DNA of 64,000 bases from Gluconobacter sp. P1C6_b (GCF_018811945.1 NZ_JACRVU010000004.1:104467-168466); one strand, 5' to 3'; counted from the first letter of the stretch, positions 1 to 9,457 are shown. The notes: generated by a model from the letters alone, not told the origin. Program-made: numbers and translations.

Positions 1-766
1 CGCAGTAGCCGCCCACAGTCCCGAGAGACTTGGAGAAGGTCCCGACCACGAAGTCGATCCCGTCCTCGCAGCCCTGCATTTCGGCAACGCCACGGCCATG
101 CGTACCAAGAACACCGAACGAATGGGCTTCGTCAGCCATCAGATACGCGCCGTGGCGTGTCTTGATGTCGACGAACTTGTCCAGCGGGGCGACATTGCCC
201 GTCATGGAATAGATGCCCTCGGCCACGATCAGCTTGGCGCCCGGATGGTCCTTCAGGCGTGCCAGACGCTTTTCCAGATCGACCGGATCGTTGTGGCGAA
301 AGCGGATGACCTGCGCGCCCGACAGCTTGGCGCCGTCATAGATGCTGGCATGGCTGTCCGCATCGAGCAGCAGGACGTCGTCCTTGTTCACCAGAGCTGA
401 GATCGTGCCCAGATTGGCCTGATATCCGGTCGAGAACACCATGCAGTGCTTGCGGCGGAAGAACTCGGCGAGCTTTGCCTCCAGCTTGCGGTGCAGACCG
501 AAGGTCCCGTTCGCAATGCGGGAGCCCGTCGTACCAACGCCCATCGTCTCGGCCGTTTCCACGGCTGCTTCGATGGCTTTCTTCGACTGGCTGAGACCAA
601 GATAGTTGTTGGTCCCGAAGAGCAGCGTCTCGCGGCCTTCGATGATCCCGACGCTTGCGGAGATCGGACGCTCGATCACGACCTCGAACGGGTTGCGCGG
701 GGAGGCGGCCGTAAGGCCTTCATAGGCCTCGCGCAGGCCGTGGTGCTTGGCGAAAATATCCGTCAC
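1..766 (-). CDS. spt: Serine palmitoyltransferase (partial, C-terminus beyond window)
   Basis: PLP-dependent alpha-oxoamine synthase that condenses serine with an acyl thioester to 3-ketosphinganine, the first step of sphingolipid synthesis. About 255 N-terminal residues are visible, starting at a GTG (766-764) that overlaps the ACP stop codon in a GTGA junction. Visible hallmarks are FGTNNYLGL (50-58), DADSHASIYDG (about 135-145, PLP-stacking His), DEAHS near 212 and the PLP-lysine block VVGTFSKSLGTVGG (Lys about 246). These blocks match soluble bacterial SPT of the Sphingomonas type more closely than KAPA synthase (BioF) or KBL. The ACP and acyl-AMP ligase directly upstream support the sphingolipid assignment. 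The gene runs off the left edge, so its end and any further ceramide genes are unseen. Confidence 0.88.
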   Translation of the reverse strand, partial: MTDIFAKHHGLREAYEGLTAASPRNPFEVVIERPISASVGIIEGRETLLFGTNNYLGLSQSKKAIEAAVETAETMGVGTTGSRIANGTFGLHRKLEAKLAEFFRRKHCMVFSTGYQANLGTISALVNKDDVLLLDADSHASIYDGAKLSGAQVIRFRHNDPVDLEKRLARLKDHPGAKLIVAEGIYSMTGNVAPLDKFVDIKTRHGAYLMADEAHSFGVLGTHGRGVAEMQGCEDGIDFVVGTFSKSLGTVGGYC

Positions 767-1017
767 GCGTGGGCGACCTTCAGCGTGTGCAGGCAGCCGG
801 CAAGGTCGTTGATGGTGCGGATATCGGCCAGCTTGTCGAGCGGTACGGAGACGTCGAGCTCGTCTTCGATTTCCATGACGAAGTTCATGACGGCCAGACT
901 GTCAAAGGCCAGGTCTTCGACAATCTTGCTGTTGCCATCGATGTCCCGGGGAACTTTCGGATTGGCAAGCAGTTTCTCAATGATCATTCCGGAAATACCG
1001 GCGACGCTGTCAGTCAT
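763..1017 (-). CDS. Acyl carrier protein, sphingolipid-cluster type
   Basis: This is an 84-residue acyl carrier protein. The phosphopantetheine site is the Ser in EDLAFDSLAV (Ser40), and the helix-II acidic residues typical of ACPs are present. It probably carries the acyl group that serine palmitoyltransferase uses; that role is inferred from position. I place the start at the ATG at 1017; an in-frame TTG lies 9 bases upstream, and a GAGAG sequence precedes the ATG. The stop overlaps the GTG start of spt, which implies translational coupling. It lies 130 bases downstream of the acyl-AMP ligase. It is unlikely to be the housekeeping AcpP, because no other fatty acid synthesis genes are nearby. 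Confidence 0.88.
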   Translation of the reverse strand: MTDSVAGISGMIIEKLLANPKVPRDIDGNSKIVEDLAFDSLAVMNFVMEIEDELDVSVPLDKLADIRTINDLAGCLHTLKVAHA

Positions 1018-1147
1018 GGACTTCAACTCTCGATGTCTGTGTACGCTTGGGTCTGTGCAATCTTGGGCAAGCCTTATGCTCCAAACCGGCCCCGTTCGCC
1101 ACCCCTTTGCCTTTTCAGGCGCTCGGGCAGCCGGGGCCGGTGGAGTA

Positions 1148-2959
1148 TCACGCGACCGAAGACGTGGTTTCGGGCTGCTGCTCGAACTGACCGGAGAGCA
1201 GCATGGTCTTGGCCTTCGCGCGGGTCAGCTTGCCCGACGAGGTCTGGGGAAGTGTGCGGGGCGGCACAAGAATGACGTCGACATCCACGCCGTGCTGGCG
1301 GCGGAACAGACTCGTGACCTCGTCGCGAAGCTGGTTGCGGCTCTCATCCTCGGTCGCGCGGCACTGGACGAGTGCGACGATCTTCTCGCCTTCGTCGCCA
1401 TCCACGGAGAAGACGGCAACATCACGCGAACGCAAGGAAGGGACTTCGCTTTCGGCGGACCATTCCAGATCCTGCGGCCAGATATTGCGGCCGTTGATGA
1501 TGATCAGGTCCTTGGCGCGGCCGGTGACGACGATCTGGCCATTGAGGTGATAGCCAAGATCGCCCGTGTTCAGCCAGCCATCTGCATCGAGGACGGCTTC
1601 GGTCTCGTCGGGACGGCGGAAATAGCCGCACATGAGACTCGGTCCACGGACATAGACGGTGCCGACCTGTCGGTCTGCCAGATCATGTCCTGCAGCGTCG
1701 CGGACCTCGATCTGATGATCGGGAAGGGCCTCGCCACACAGGACGAAGGTCCGCAGCGGATGGGACGGATCATTGGACGGCTCGGCAATACCGTCTTTCT
1801 CAAGGCGGCGCAGATCGATTGTGTCGGTCTGGATGCCGGTGTCGAGCGGGGCGAAGCTGATGGCAAGCGTCGCCTCGGCCATGCCGTAGCTCGCGACGAA
1901 GGACGTGGCCCGAAAACCGTTCGATGCGAAACGCTCGGCAAAGCCTTCGAGGATATGATGGCGGATCATGTCACCGCCAATGCCGGCAATGCGCCAGCAC
2001 GACAGGTCCAGATCGGCCTGACCGCTGCGGCGGGCGCAGAGTTCGTAGCCGAAGGAGGGGCTGTAGGCGATTGTGCCGCGGTTGCGGGAAATCAGGTCCA
2101 GCCAGACATGCGGGCGACGCGCGAATTCGCGGGTGGGCAGCAGATCGACGGAAAGCTGGCAGGTCAGGGGCGTCAGGAAGAAGCCGACCAGCCCCATGTC
2201 ATGATAGAGCGGCAGCCAGGAGACGCAGCGGTCATCGCGTGGGTCTTCGGCCGGGTAGACGTGAAGACCGTCACGGGCGATGGCGCGGGCATTGGCCATG
2301 CCGGCCGCCTGCGTGACCGAAACACCCATCGGAAAGCGTGTGCTGCCCGACGAAAACTGCAGATAGGACAGGGCTGTCGGGGAGATTTCCGGCAGTTCTA
2401 CGCGGGCTTCGGCGTGACGGTACAGATCGGCCGGCGAGCCGCCGAAGACCAGATCGAGACCATCCACGATATCCGCCGTCCAGCTTCCGATCACGTCGGG
2501 CACCACAACGGCGCGGGCCGCGGCGCTCTGGATCATGCCGCGCAGCGTCGTCACATAGCCCTCGCGTCCGCCGAAAGCGACCGGCAGAGGGAGCGGCGCC
2601 GGGACCAGACCGGCATACTGGCAGCCGAAGAAGATCCGGGCGAAGTCGCCATCGCTTTCCGCCACGATCGCAACGCGATCGCCTGGGACCAGACCAAGAC
2701 CCAGCAGGCGGCAGGCCATGGAACGGGCCTGCTCGCGCAGCAGGCGGTATGGCAATGCCTCGAGAAGCTGCCCCCGGCCGGAATAGATGTTGAATCCGCT
2801 CTCACCCTGGGCCGCATAATCAAGGGCGGCCGCAAAGCTGGGGAAATCTCCGTAACGTCTTTCCAGGCCGGAGCGGCTTGGCGTCGGAACGGGATTGGCG
2901 GTTGGGTTCTGGTTGGCCTCGGTCAAACCTGGACTAGCTCCGTTTGGATTACCTGACAT
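1148..2959 (-). CDS. Fatty acyl-AMP ligase / acyl-ACP synthetase
   Basis: A 603-residue adenylate-forming (ANL) enzyme that probably activates a fatty acid and loads it on the neighbouring ACP. The motifs in order are the phosphate loop SSGSTRFPMGV (203-213), YGMAEATL (358-365), NTGDLGY (464-470), GRAKDLIIINGRN (480-492) and the C-terminal catalytic lysine in TSSGKLTRAK (Lys577). The phosphate loop has Met where acyl-CoA synthetases usually have Lys; many fatty acyl-AMP ligases also lack that Lys, which fits ACP loading rather than CoA transfer. The start ATG shares one base with the TGA of the upstream gene (TGATG), so the two are translationally coupled. The acyl chain specificity cannot be read from the sequence. 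Confidence 0.85.
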   Translation of the reverse strand: MSGNPNGASPGLTEANQNPTANPVPTPSRSGLERRYGDFPSFAAALDYAAQGESGFNIYSGRGQLLEALPYRLLREQARSMACRLLGLGLVPGDRVAIVAESDGDFARIFFGCQYAGLVPAPLPLPVAFGGREGYVTTLRGMIQSAAARAVVVPDVIGSWTADIVDGLDLVFGGSPADLYRHAEARVELPEISPTALSYLQFSSGSTRFPMGVSVTQAAGMANARAIARDGLHVYPAEDPRDDRCVSWLPLYHDMGLVGFFLTPLTCQLSVDLLPTREFARRPHVWLDLISRNRGTIAYSPSFGYELCARRSGQADLDLSCWRIAGIGGDMIRHHILEGFAERFASNGFRATSFVASYGMAEATLAISFAPLDTGIQTDTIDLRRLEKDGIAEPSNDPSHPLRTFVLCGEALPDHQIEVRDAAGHDLADRQVGTVYVRGPSLMCGYFRRPDETEAVLDADGWLNTGDLGYHLNGQIVVTGRAKDLIIINGRNIWPQDLEWSAESEVPSLRSRDVAVFSVDGDEGEKIVALVQCRATEDESRNQLRDEVTSLFRRQHGVDVDVILVPPRTLPQTSSGKLTRAKAKTMLLSGQFEQQPETTSSVA

Positions 2960-4089
2960 CAGGCAGCCCTTTTCAGAAAATCGACAATTGCATCCGCGGC
3001 AGCGGGGGCAGTGGGCTCATCGCCCAGTGTTTCGAATGTCTCTAATACATATTGGCGCTGCGCCTCAAGAAAACGAGGATGCGTTTCGAAAGCATTCTCT
3101 ATCTTGGAGCCCAGATCCGATACATTTTCCGTCACTGGCCCCAGCGTCCAGAACTGGTAGTCCGGATTTCCATGCCATTTGACATGGTGGGCGTTGAGAA
3201 AGAGACAAGGGCGCGGGCGGATCATGAACTCGGCCACCTGGCTGCTGACATCACCCAGATAGAGGTCTGCCCCCATCGTGTAGGTCATGTCGATGCTCCG
3301 GTGGCTGCCCGGGTCGATCAGCATGTGCGGCAGATGTCCATACTGGCGCCTCAGGGCTTCCCCCTCTTCGCGGTGATTGTCGAAGAGACGGAAATGTGGT
3401 GCGAAAACAAGGTTGTAGCGATCCTGCGTGGCAAAGAACTGCAGGACCTGATGTCCCATTTCCGGCCATGAGGACAGGCGGCGCAGGAAATGCGGATTAT
3501 ACAGGATCGTCGGCCGGTTGTTGTTGAAGAGTTTCGGCCGTTTCGCATCCATGCGCCGCACGAGATCAAACTTGGCGTAGGTGCCGCGATGGTAGGCGCC
3601 GGGGCGGATGATGCCCTTTTCCAGCATGCGCTGTTCCACCTTGCGTCCGGGAACCAGCAGGAAATCGAACTTTCCGAGATGCCGGGCAAAACCGATCGCC
3701 CGGTCACCGGCGCCATGGCCCGTCCAGATCATCTTCGGCCGCCCTACGCCCATGCGGCGGAGCTGCAGGGACGTTGCTTCCGGCACGATGATCGCATCGA
3801 AGGTCCGGAAATAATGCCGGGAGGCGAAAAGCCCGATCAGGCGGTCCACCACCCGAAGCCCGTGCAGTTCGATCCGGCGACGGAGCTTGGGAGAGATCGG
3901 GAGGAGGTCGAACTGCACCCGGGCTTCCGGATAGAGCGTGGCCAGCGAGCGTGCCAGTTCCAGATGGCTCACGGTCAGGCACGAGACATGGACCGCAACG
4001 TCCGGATGACGCGCGGAGACTTCCAGCGCGATCGGCAGGGCGTGCAGGGTCTGGTGACGCTGGCCGATGAGGGGAAAAGCCACCTTCAT
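2959..4089 (-). CDS. CDP-glycerol glycerophosphotransferase-family protein
   Basis: A 376-residue cytoplasmic protein resembling the TagF/TagB CDP-glycerol glycerophosphotransferase family. Evidence is a TGHGAGDR block (123-130) at the place of the family's W-H-G motif, and YLGDVSSQVAEFMI followed by RPRPCLFLN (277-299), which matches the family's SDYSS...FDF...kPi motif. The start is set at the ATG at 4089: it overlaps the flippase stop in an ATGA junction, whereas the longer open frame upstream lies inside the flippase gene. Its stop overlaps the acyl-AMP ligase start by one base. Position suggests it modifies a sphingolipid headgroup or another envelope glycan or lipid; that role is inference. 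No signal peptide or membrane segment is evident. Confidence 0.7.
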   Translation of the reverse strand: MKVAFPLIGQRHQTLHALPIALEVSARHPDVAVHVSCLTVSHLELARSLATLYPEARVQFDLLPISPKLRRRIELHGLRVVDRLIGLFASRHYFRTFDAIIVPEATSLQLRRMGVGRPKMIWTGHGAGDRAIGFARHLGKFDFLLVPGRKVEQRMLEKGIIRPGAYHRGTYAKFDLVRRMDAKRPKLFNNNRPTILYNPHFLRRLSSWPEMGHQVLQFFATQDRYNLVFAPHFRLFDNHREEGEALRRQYGHLPHMLIDPGSHRSIDMTYTMGADLYLGDVSSQVAEFMIRPRPCLFLNAHHVKWHGNPDYQFWTLGPVTENVSDLGSKIENAFETHPRFLEAQRQYVLETFETLGDEPTAPAAADAIVDFLKRAA

Positions 4090-5453
4090 GCCGCAAGCCC
4101 CTGCGGACTGCGGGCCGTGCGGATCACGAAGACAAGCTGGATCGTGATCAGAAGGGTGACGCCACATAATGTCGCCGGCCCGACGCCGCTCAGACCGTAA
4201 TGGCGAACCATCATCACCAGGGCCGGGAGGAAGAAGGTACATTCCAGAATACGGGCTCCGATCGCGGCGCCGGAGCGGTTGGTCGTGAACAGGAGCGGCT
4301 CCAGCGGCAGGCCCCAGACGGTGACCACCTCAGCGGCCAGCAGCCACAGCGTGACGGGAAGGGCTTCTGTTGCGCCCTTGTGGCCGATATAGAGCTGAAG
4401 GAGCGGGCGTCCGGCAAACAGTGTCAGCAGAAGCAGGGCCGTTCCGATTCCGCCAGCCATCAGGGCAATCTGGCCTGTCAGGCGATAGAGCCGGTTCATG
4501 GCCCTGTCGCGCCACAGCCGGGCCATTTCGGGATAGACGGTTGTCTGGATCAGGGTTGCGGGCTTGGCGATCCCTGCCGCGATCTGGCTTGCGATCCGGT
4601 AATAGCCGGCGCTCGTCGGGCCGACAAAGGCGCCGACCACGAGGGTGCCGATATGCCCGAAAGCGAGGGCGAGCGTGGAATTGAGGTTCGTATTGAGCGC
4701 GAAACGCCAGATCCCCGGATAGGTGCGGAAAAACTGTCCGTTCAGGATCTCGGGAAGGATAGCGCGCATTTCATGGAAGAGGCCGCGGATCAGGTCCCGG
4801 CGATACATCTCGCGGGCCGCCATGAAAAAGATCGTGCCCCAGGCTGCCACTTCCGCTGCGATCCAGACACTGGCAAGTGCCGTCACGGACGCCCAGCCCA
4901 GAGCCATCGAGGCCGTACCGATCACGCGGACGATGGTGGCCACGGTGCCCTGTACGGCCAGCAGGTCGTATCGGTCGAAAACCCTCAGCAGGCCCGTTGC
5001 GGTGGCAGATGCCATGAAAAGGATGGAGATGCAGTAGACGACGCCGATGACGTGGATCTCAGGCGGCCAGCCCAGAAGATTCATGGCCAGAAGGCTGATG
5101 AGGACGCCCCCGCCAAAACCCAGCAGACCGCCGACGCTGTCCAGCAGCAGACTGAAGGAGACGATTTTCTGGAAACCGCGACGATCACCCTGCGTTAGGG
5201 GGCGCAGACCATAATGCAGAACGGTCTGCCAAGACTGGAAATCCACGATGTCGCCCATCGTCCGCGCGAAGGCATACATCATCGCGACGAGTCCGAAGCT
5301 GTAGCTCCCCAGCAGATGGGTCGCCATCCAGATATGGATGAGGCTCAGCGGAGCGTTGACTGCGCGCCCTCCCAGAAGGACGCCCAGATTGCTTATGACG
5401 CGCTGGACACCGCCGGGTCTTGCAGCCTGAGAAGACGATGAGTCGTCTGACAT
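4086..5453 (-). CDS. Wzx/MATE-like lipid-linked glycan flippase
   Basis: A 455-residue polytopic membrane protein of the polysaccharide biosynthesis (Wzx/MOP) type, with about 12 hydrophobic segments spread over its length and a mid-protein FGHIGTLVVGAFVGPTSAGYYRIA block (only partly quoted families share this loop). Such proteins move lipid-linked substrates across the inner membrane. It is the first gene of the minus-strand operon. The ATG at 5453 is preferred; a TTG one codon upstream is possible. Its stop overlaps the start of the glycerophosphotransferase-like gene by four bases. The partner genes make a sphingolipid or a glycerophosphate-modified lipid the most economical substrate, but an unrelated polysaccharide intermediate cannot be excluded. 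Confidence 0.72.
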   Translation of the reverse strand: MSDDSSSSQAARPGGVQRVISNLGVLLGGRAVNAPLSLIHIWMATHLLGSYSFGLVAMMYAFARTMGDIVDFQSWQTVLHYGLRPLTQGDRRGFQKIVSFSLLLDSVGGLLGFGGGVLISLLAMNLLGWPPEIHVIGVVYCISILFMASATATGLLRVFDRYDLLAVQGTVATIVRVIGTASMALGWASVTALASVWIAAEVAAWGTIFFMAAREMYRRDLIRGLFHEMRAILPEILNGQFFRTYPGIWRFALNTNLNSTLALAFGHIGTLVVGAFVGPTSAGYYRIASQIAAGIAKPATLIQTTVYPEMARLWRDRAMNRLYRLTGQIALMAGGIGTALLLLTLFAGRPLLQLYIGHKGATEALPVTLWLLAAEVVTVWGLPLEPLLFTTNRSGAAIGARILECTFFLPALVMMVRHYGLSGVGPATLCGVTLLITIQLVFVIRTARSPQGLAA

Positions 5454-5692
5454 CAATTTATGGAAACTTTCGTGACAGTCTTGCCGTTAACTCAGTTGGG
5501 CACCAGAAATAGGCGTTTCCCCGGAAATCTGAACTCACTTTTTGTGACCGAAGATTGCATTCGCATGCAGCGCATGGCGTCTTGTTGCGCAGAATTCCCG
5601 ATGTGAAAAGTCCGGTGTGAAAAGAGGGGCATGACATTGCTTCGTGGGACTGGAGTGCCATAAGAAAGCATTGCAGTCTTTTGGGCAGCCTC

Positions 5693-6796
5693 ATGCAAAC
5701 AGTTTTCCAGGATGCAGCATCGGCACGGGCCGGAGCCTGGCTGGGTGTCAGCCTGCGGGCCATCGCAGAAAATTACGATTTCGTTGCCGCTCTTGGCGTC
5801 GGCGCGGAATGTGCGGCCGTCGTCAAGGCCGATGCCTATGGGCTGGGCGCGGATCGTGTGGCGCCCGTTCTGGCCGCACGCGGGGCGGGAACATTCTTCG
5901 TGGCGCATCTCGACGAGGGGATCGCCTTGCGGGCCACGCTTCCTGAAGTCCGCATTTTCGTGCTGCACGGTTTCATGCCGGGCTGTGAGGACAGCATGCA
6001 GGCCCATGGCCTGAGTCCCGTTCTCAACGATCTCGAACAGGTTCACAGCTGGCAGCGGCTTTGCAGCGAAAAGGGCTGTGCCTTTCCTGCGGCACTCCAG
6101 TTCGATACCGGGATGTCCCGGTTTGGTCTGAGTGATCAGGACCTTCAGGACCGTTCGGTTTTCGAAGGGCTGAACCTGCAACTGGTGATGAGCCATCTGG
6201 CCTGCGCGGATACGCCGGACAATCCTGCCAACGCGATGCAACGGAAGCGCTTTGTGGAAATGGCCGCTGGCTTTCCGGGCGTGCCGCGGTCTCTGGCGGC
6301 GTCTTCGGGGATTTTTCTTGGCCCGGACTATCATTTCGAGCTGATCCGTCCTGGGGCTGCCCTGTATGGGATCGCGCCTTTCGAAGGGAACCGTGTCCTG
6401 AAGCCGGTTGTCTCGCTCGATGCGCGGATCGTGCAGATCCGGACGGTGCAGGCCGGAAACCGTGTGGGATACGGGCTGGGCTGGACAGCCACGAAACCCA
6501 CACGGATCGCTACCCTGGGGCTTGGTTATGCGGACGGCTTCTTCCGCGCTCAGGCCGGGCACGGGGCTGTCTGGTACGGCCAGACCCGGCTTCCGGTCAT
6601 TGGGCGCGTTTCTATGGACAGCATTTCCGTGGATCTGAGCGATGCTCCTGCCGGTCTGAAAGCGGGGGACGTGCTGTCGGTGCTGGGGCCGGCGCAGGAT
6701 GTGGATGCGCTGGCGCGTTCGGCAGGGACAATCGGTTATGAGGTCCTGACGGCGCTGGGAAGCCGTTTCCACCGCGTCTATGTGTCGGATGACTGA
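5693..6796 (+). CDS. alr: Alanine racemase
   Basis: PLP enzyme that interconverts L- and D-alanine for peptidoglycan. The PLP-lysine block AAVVKADAYGLG is near the N-terminus and the catalytic-tyrosine region GYGLGW is in the C-terminal half, followed by GYADGFFR and GRVSMDS blocks typical of Alr. It is about 367 residues, the usual family length. The start is placed at the ATG at 5693 (MQTVFQ); the frame extends upstream to a TTG, and no strong ribosome site distinguishes them. It is transcribed divergently from the flippase operon, and it ends 6 bases from the convergent TonB receptor gene, with no room for a terminator between them. Confidence 0.93.
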   Translation: MQTVFQDAASARAGAWLGVSLRAIAENYDFVAALGVGAECAAVVKADAYGLGADRVAPVLAARGAGTFFVAHLDEGIALRATLPEVRIFVLHGFMPGCEDSMQAHGLSPVLNDLEQVHSWQRLCSEKGCAFPAALQFDTGMSRFGLSDQDLQDRSVFEGLNLQLVMSHLACADTPDNPANAMQRKRFVEMAAGFPGVPRSLAASSGIFLGPDYHFELIRPGAALYGIAPFEGNRVLKPVVSLDARIVQIRTVQAGNRVGYGLGWTATKPTRIATLGLGYADGFFRAQAGHGAVWYGQTRLPVIGRVSMDSISVDLSDAPAGLKAGDVLSVLGPAQDVDALARSAGTIGYEVLTALGSRFHRVYVSDD

Positions 6797-6802
6797 GCCC
6801 GG

Positions 6803-9457
6803 TCAGACCGATTTGCGGATGGAAAACGAGATGGTCCGTCCGAGCGGGTCGAGAAAGGCTGGTTCATAGCCGGCGGGTGTGATGCCCGAGCCGTTGCGGG
6901 CGCGGATGCGGCTGTTGAACAGGTTGCTGACCGAGACCATGATCCGGAAATTCTTGGCCCAGTTCCGGTTCTGCCAGCGGGGGATTTCTCCCAGATCGGC
7001 GAAGGCCGTCATATCCACGGTCGCCAGATCGCTGAAGAACAGGCTGTTGGCGTGGGTGCTGGCGAGGGTGGAGGTTGCCGACTGCCATTTGGTAACCAGA
7101 CGGAAGCCCAGACCGTTCTTGAACACGCCCCCCTGAAGCTCGACTTCATGGCGTGGCTGACCTCCGGTGCCGCCGATCGTCCCGCCATTGAGCAGGTCGA
7201 TTGGCGCCAGGCCCGACCGGAGCTGTACCGTGTCCTTGAGGCGCCAGACCTGCGTCAGAACGATGTAATAGCGGCCGCCAGCGCCATGTTTGCCGCCTTT
7301 TCCTTCGGGTTTCTTCCCGAGTGGTCTGGAAAACGAGAAGGTCGCATTCCATTCATTGCGCTTTTCCATAAGCGCATTGACCGGACGGATATCGACGACA
7401 TCCAGGATCCCGTCCGAATTGCGCTGGTAACGGTCCGGGAAGGCTTCCTCAATGGCGGCCGTTGCAGTCGGCAGGCTTATGACCGGGTTGTGGTTGCGGT
7501 CCCGGACATAATTTACGTGCAGCCGGGCTCCTTCCAGAAAGGTCGGGGAAAGGATCGTGCCGATGCTGATCTCGTGCCGGTCCGCCGCGCGCAGGTTCCG
7601 GTTGCCCCCCGAGATGGTCGTCACCTGTACGGAGCGCCCCGTGACATAATCATACGTCGTGACGTTGGGGGTCTCGATCTGCGGGGCGACCAGACTGGTG
7701 GCGCTGGGCGCTTCTGTCCGGTCCGTCACGGAGAAGGGGAACTGGACCCAGGGGACGGGCTCCCACGTCACGCCTCCGCCAATCGTCCCGAGTGTTCCGA
7801 AATGGGATACCTGACTGACGGCACCGTTGACGTTCGCATCCAGCTTTCCCAGGAATGACAGGACATGCTTTTTCGCACTGGCAATGGGAATGTCGCCGTT
7901 GATCTGAAGGGTGCCGACATCACGGCTGATATGGGTGCGCTGCAGCTTGCCCTGGCTGATGGAGGTCGCGTTCTGTTCGGTCAGGGTGCCGGTGGGTGCA
8001 ATACTGGTCGAGACATCTCCGGCGGGGAGGGAGAAAAGTGAGCCGGAGACCAGGCCGCTGATCTTGCCGGTCGTGCCGGTGGTATGGCCCTGATTGACCA
8101 GCCGGCTGTTCAGCCAGTTGCGGTCCACTTCCGAGAACGGGTCGAAGCCGACCAGCCCCTCCGTCAGCGCCGTCTGGGCCGCGCTCAGATCAAGGCCGGT
8201 CTGGCTGTTGGTCACGGTGGTGGAGCGGTCGAAACTCCCGGTGCTGTTCCACTTCCAGTTCCCCACGTCGCCATTGAAATTCAGCCCGGCATGAACGGAA
8301 TCCGTATGGGACCTCTGCTGAAGCGCAGAGACGTTGGTGTAGTCCCGGTACAGAAGCGTGTCCTGCGAGAACGGCGAGTAAAGGCTGCCGGACGGGAGGG
8401 TCAGGATGCCACGCGCCGGTCCCTGAAGGCTTTCGGAATTGCTGTGGGTGTAGCTGGCGTTGAAGGAGGCCGAGACGCTCTTGAAGATCTGGTCCGCATA
8501 GACACCGTTCAGGTTCAGTTCATGCGTTCTGGGCTGAAGGCTGTAATCCGAGGCGTCTGAACTGGCATGTGGTGCATTGGCATATGTCGTGAAATCCTGA
8601 AGGGTCGGGATCTGACCCGATGCGAGCGATGGCACACCCGCGGATGTCACGCTCTGCCCGACGAGCGCATCAAGCGCCGGATCGAGACTGCCGCCATCCG
8701 TGGATGTGACGTTGCCGGCATTGGAATAGAGGCTGCTGGCGGAAGGGGGCGTGACGCCGCGGTCGCTGTCCAGAAGACGCGCCTGTGCTTCATAGCGCGC
8801 GCTCAGATTGATCCGCCGGTCTCCGGAGAGCTTTGTGAAGCTGGCGCCCAGAACGCCATCATCGCCGCCGCCATCCGTGGATGTGCTGCCATAGGCCCGC
8901 ATCCGCACGGCCCGGAAATTCTTCACGGTGATGATGTTCACCACGCGCTCGTCGGCCGGATAGCCGTAGCGCAGGGCCTCTTCCTCGGTGAAGATTTCGA
9001 CCCGCGCGATGGCTTCGAAGGGAAGGTCATTGACTTCCTGCATCCCCGAAATGCGCTTGCCGTTCAGCAGGACGACCGGCGTGTTGCCGGTCGCGCCGCG
9101 CCCTGAACGGGTTTCCGGCGCAATGGCCGTCAGCAGATCCGCTGCGGTATCGACGCCATAAGAGCGGATTTCATCGGCCTGGATCTGCATGATCGGCTTG
9201 GCATCCCCCAGCACGGCGCTGGCGGGTTTATGGGCTTTGACCTCGATTTGCTCGCCGCCATTGATGGACGTCGTGGACGTGGTCACGGTTGCCGCGCTGT
9301 TCTGGGTGGTGGACGGCGTGGCGAGGGTGTTCGCAGCGGTCTGCGCGAGCGCGGAAGGGGCGGAGAGGAGGCTGCCGAGGCCCCAGACAAGACCGAGAGC
9401 CGGACGCAGCCCCGGCCGTGCCGGTGCCGCTGGGGTTTTCAGGTCATGATCTGGCAT
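6803..9457 (-). CDS. TonB-dependent outer membrane receptor
   Basis: An 884-residue outer-membrane receptor with a signal peptide ending near ALA-Q (residue 38), a Thr/Ser/Asn-rich linker, a plug domain (about 85-180, with a VVLLNGKRI block and EEALRYGYPADERVVNIIT) and a long beta-barrel. The 'R.E....EEA.RYG' plug signature resembles receptors for plant-derived or carbohydrate substrates seen in sphingomonads and acetic acid bacteria, but the substrate is not readable. The protein ends in IRKSV instead of the usual terminal aromatic residue, which is slightly unusual for outer-membrane insertion. It stands alone, with no transporter or regulator adjoining. Confidence 0.85.
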   Translation of the reverse strand: MPDHDLKTPAAPARPGLRPALGLVWGLGSLLSAPSALAQTAANTLATPSTTQNSAATVTTSTTSINGGEQIEVKAHKPASAVLGDAKPIMQIQADEIRSYGVDTAADLLTAIAPETRSGRGATGNTPVVLLNGKRISGMQEVNDLPFEAIARVEIFTEEEALRYGYPADERVVNIITVKNFRAVRMRAYGSTSTDGGGDDGVLGASFTKLSGDRRINLSARYEAQARLLDSDRGVTPPSASSLYSNAGNVTSTDGGSLDPALDALVGQSVTSAGVPSLASGQIPTLQDFTTYANAPHASSDASDYSLQPRTHELNLNGVYADQIFKSVSASFNASYTHSNSESLQGPARGILTLPSGSLYSPFSQDTLLYRDYTNVSALQQRSHTDSVHAGLNFNGDVGNWKWNSTGSFDRSTTVTNSQTGLDLSAAQTALTEGLVGFDPFSEVDRNWLNSRLVNQGHTTGTTGKISGLVSGSLFSLPAGDVSTSIAPTGTLTEQNATSISQGKLQRTHISRDVGTLQINGDIPIASAKKHVLSFLGKLDANVNGAVSQVSHFGTLGTIGGGVTWEPVPWVQFPFSVTDRTEAPSATSLVAPQIETPNVTTYDYVTGRSVQVTTISGGNRNLRAADRHEISIGTILSPTFLEGARLHVNYVRDRNHNPVISLPTATAAIEEAFPDRYQRNSDGILDVVDIRPVNALMEKRNEWNATFSFSRPLGKKPEGKGGKHGAGGRYYIVLTQVWRLKDTVQLRSGLAPIDLLNGGTIGGTGGQPRHEVELQGGVFKNGLGFRLVTKWQSATSTLASTHANSLFFSDLATVDMTAFADLGEIPRWQNRNWAKNFRIMVSVSNLFNSRIRARNGSGITPAGYEPAFLDPLGRTISFSIRKSV

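Noticed and set aside
446..2956. 836-codon open frame on the plus strand, antisense to the acyl-AMP ligase, ACP and spt
   Set aside because: It has no recognisable domain, and it lies opposite genes with clear motifs. It is a by-product of high GC content.
5492..6772. 426-codon open frame antisense to alr
   Set aside because: Low-complexity, Arg/His/Pro-rich translation with no domain, opposite a well-supported enzyme gene.
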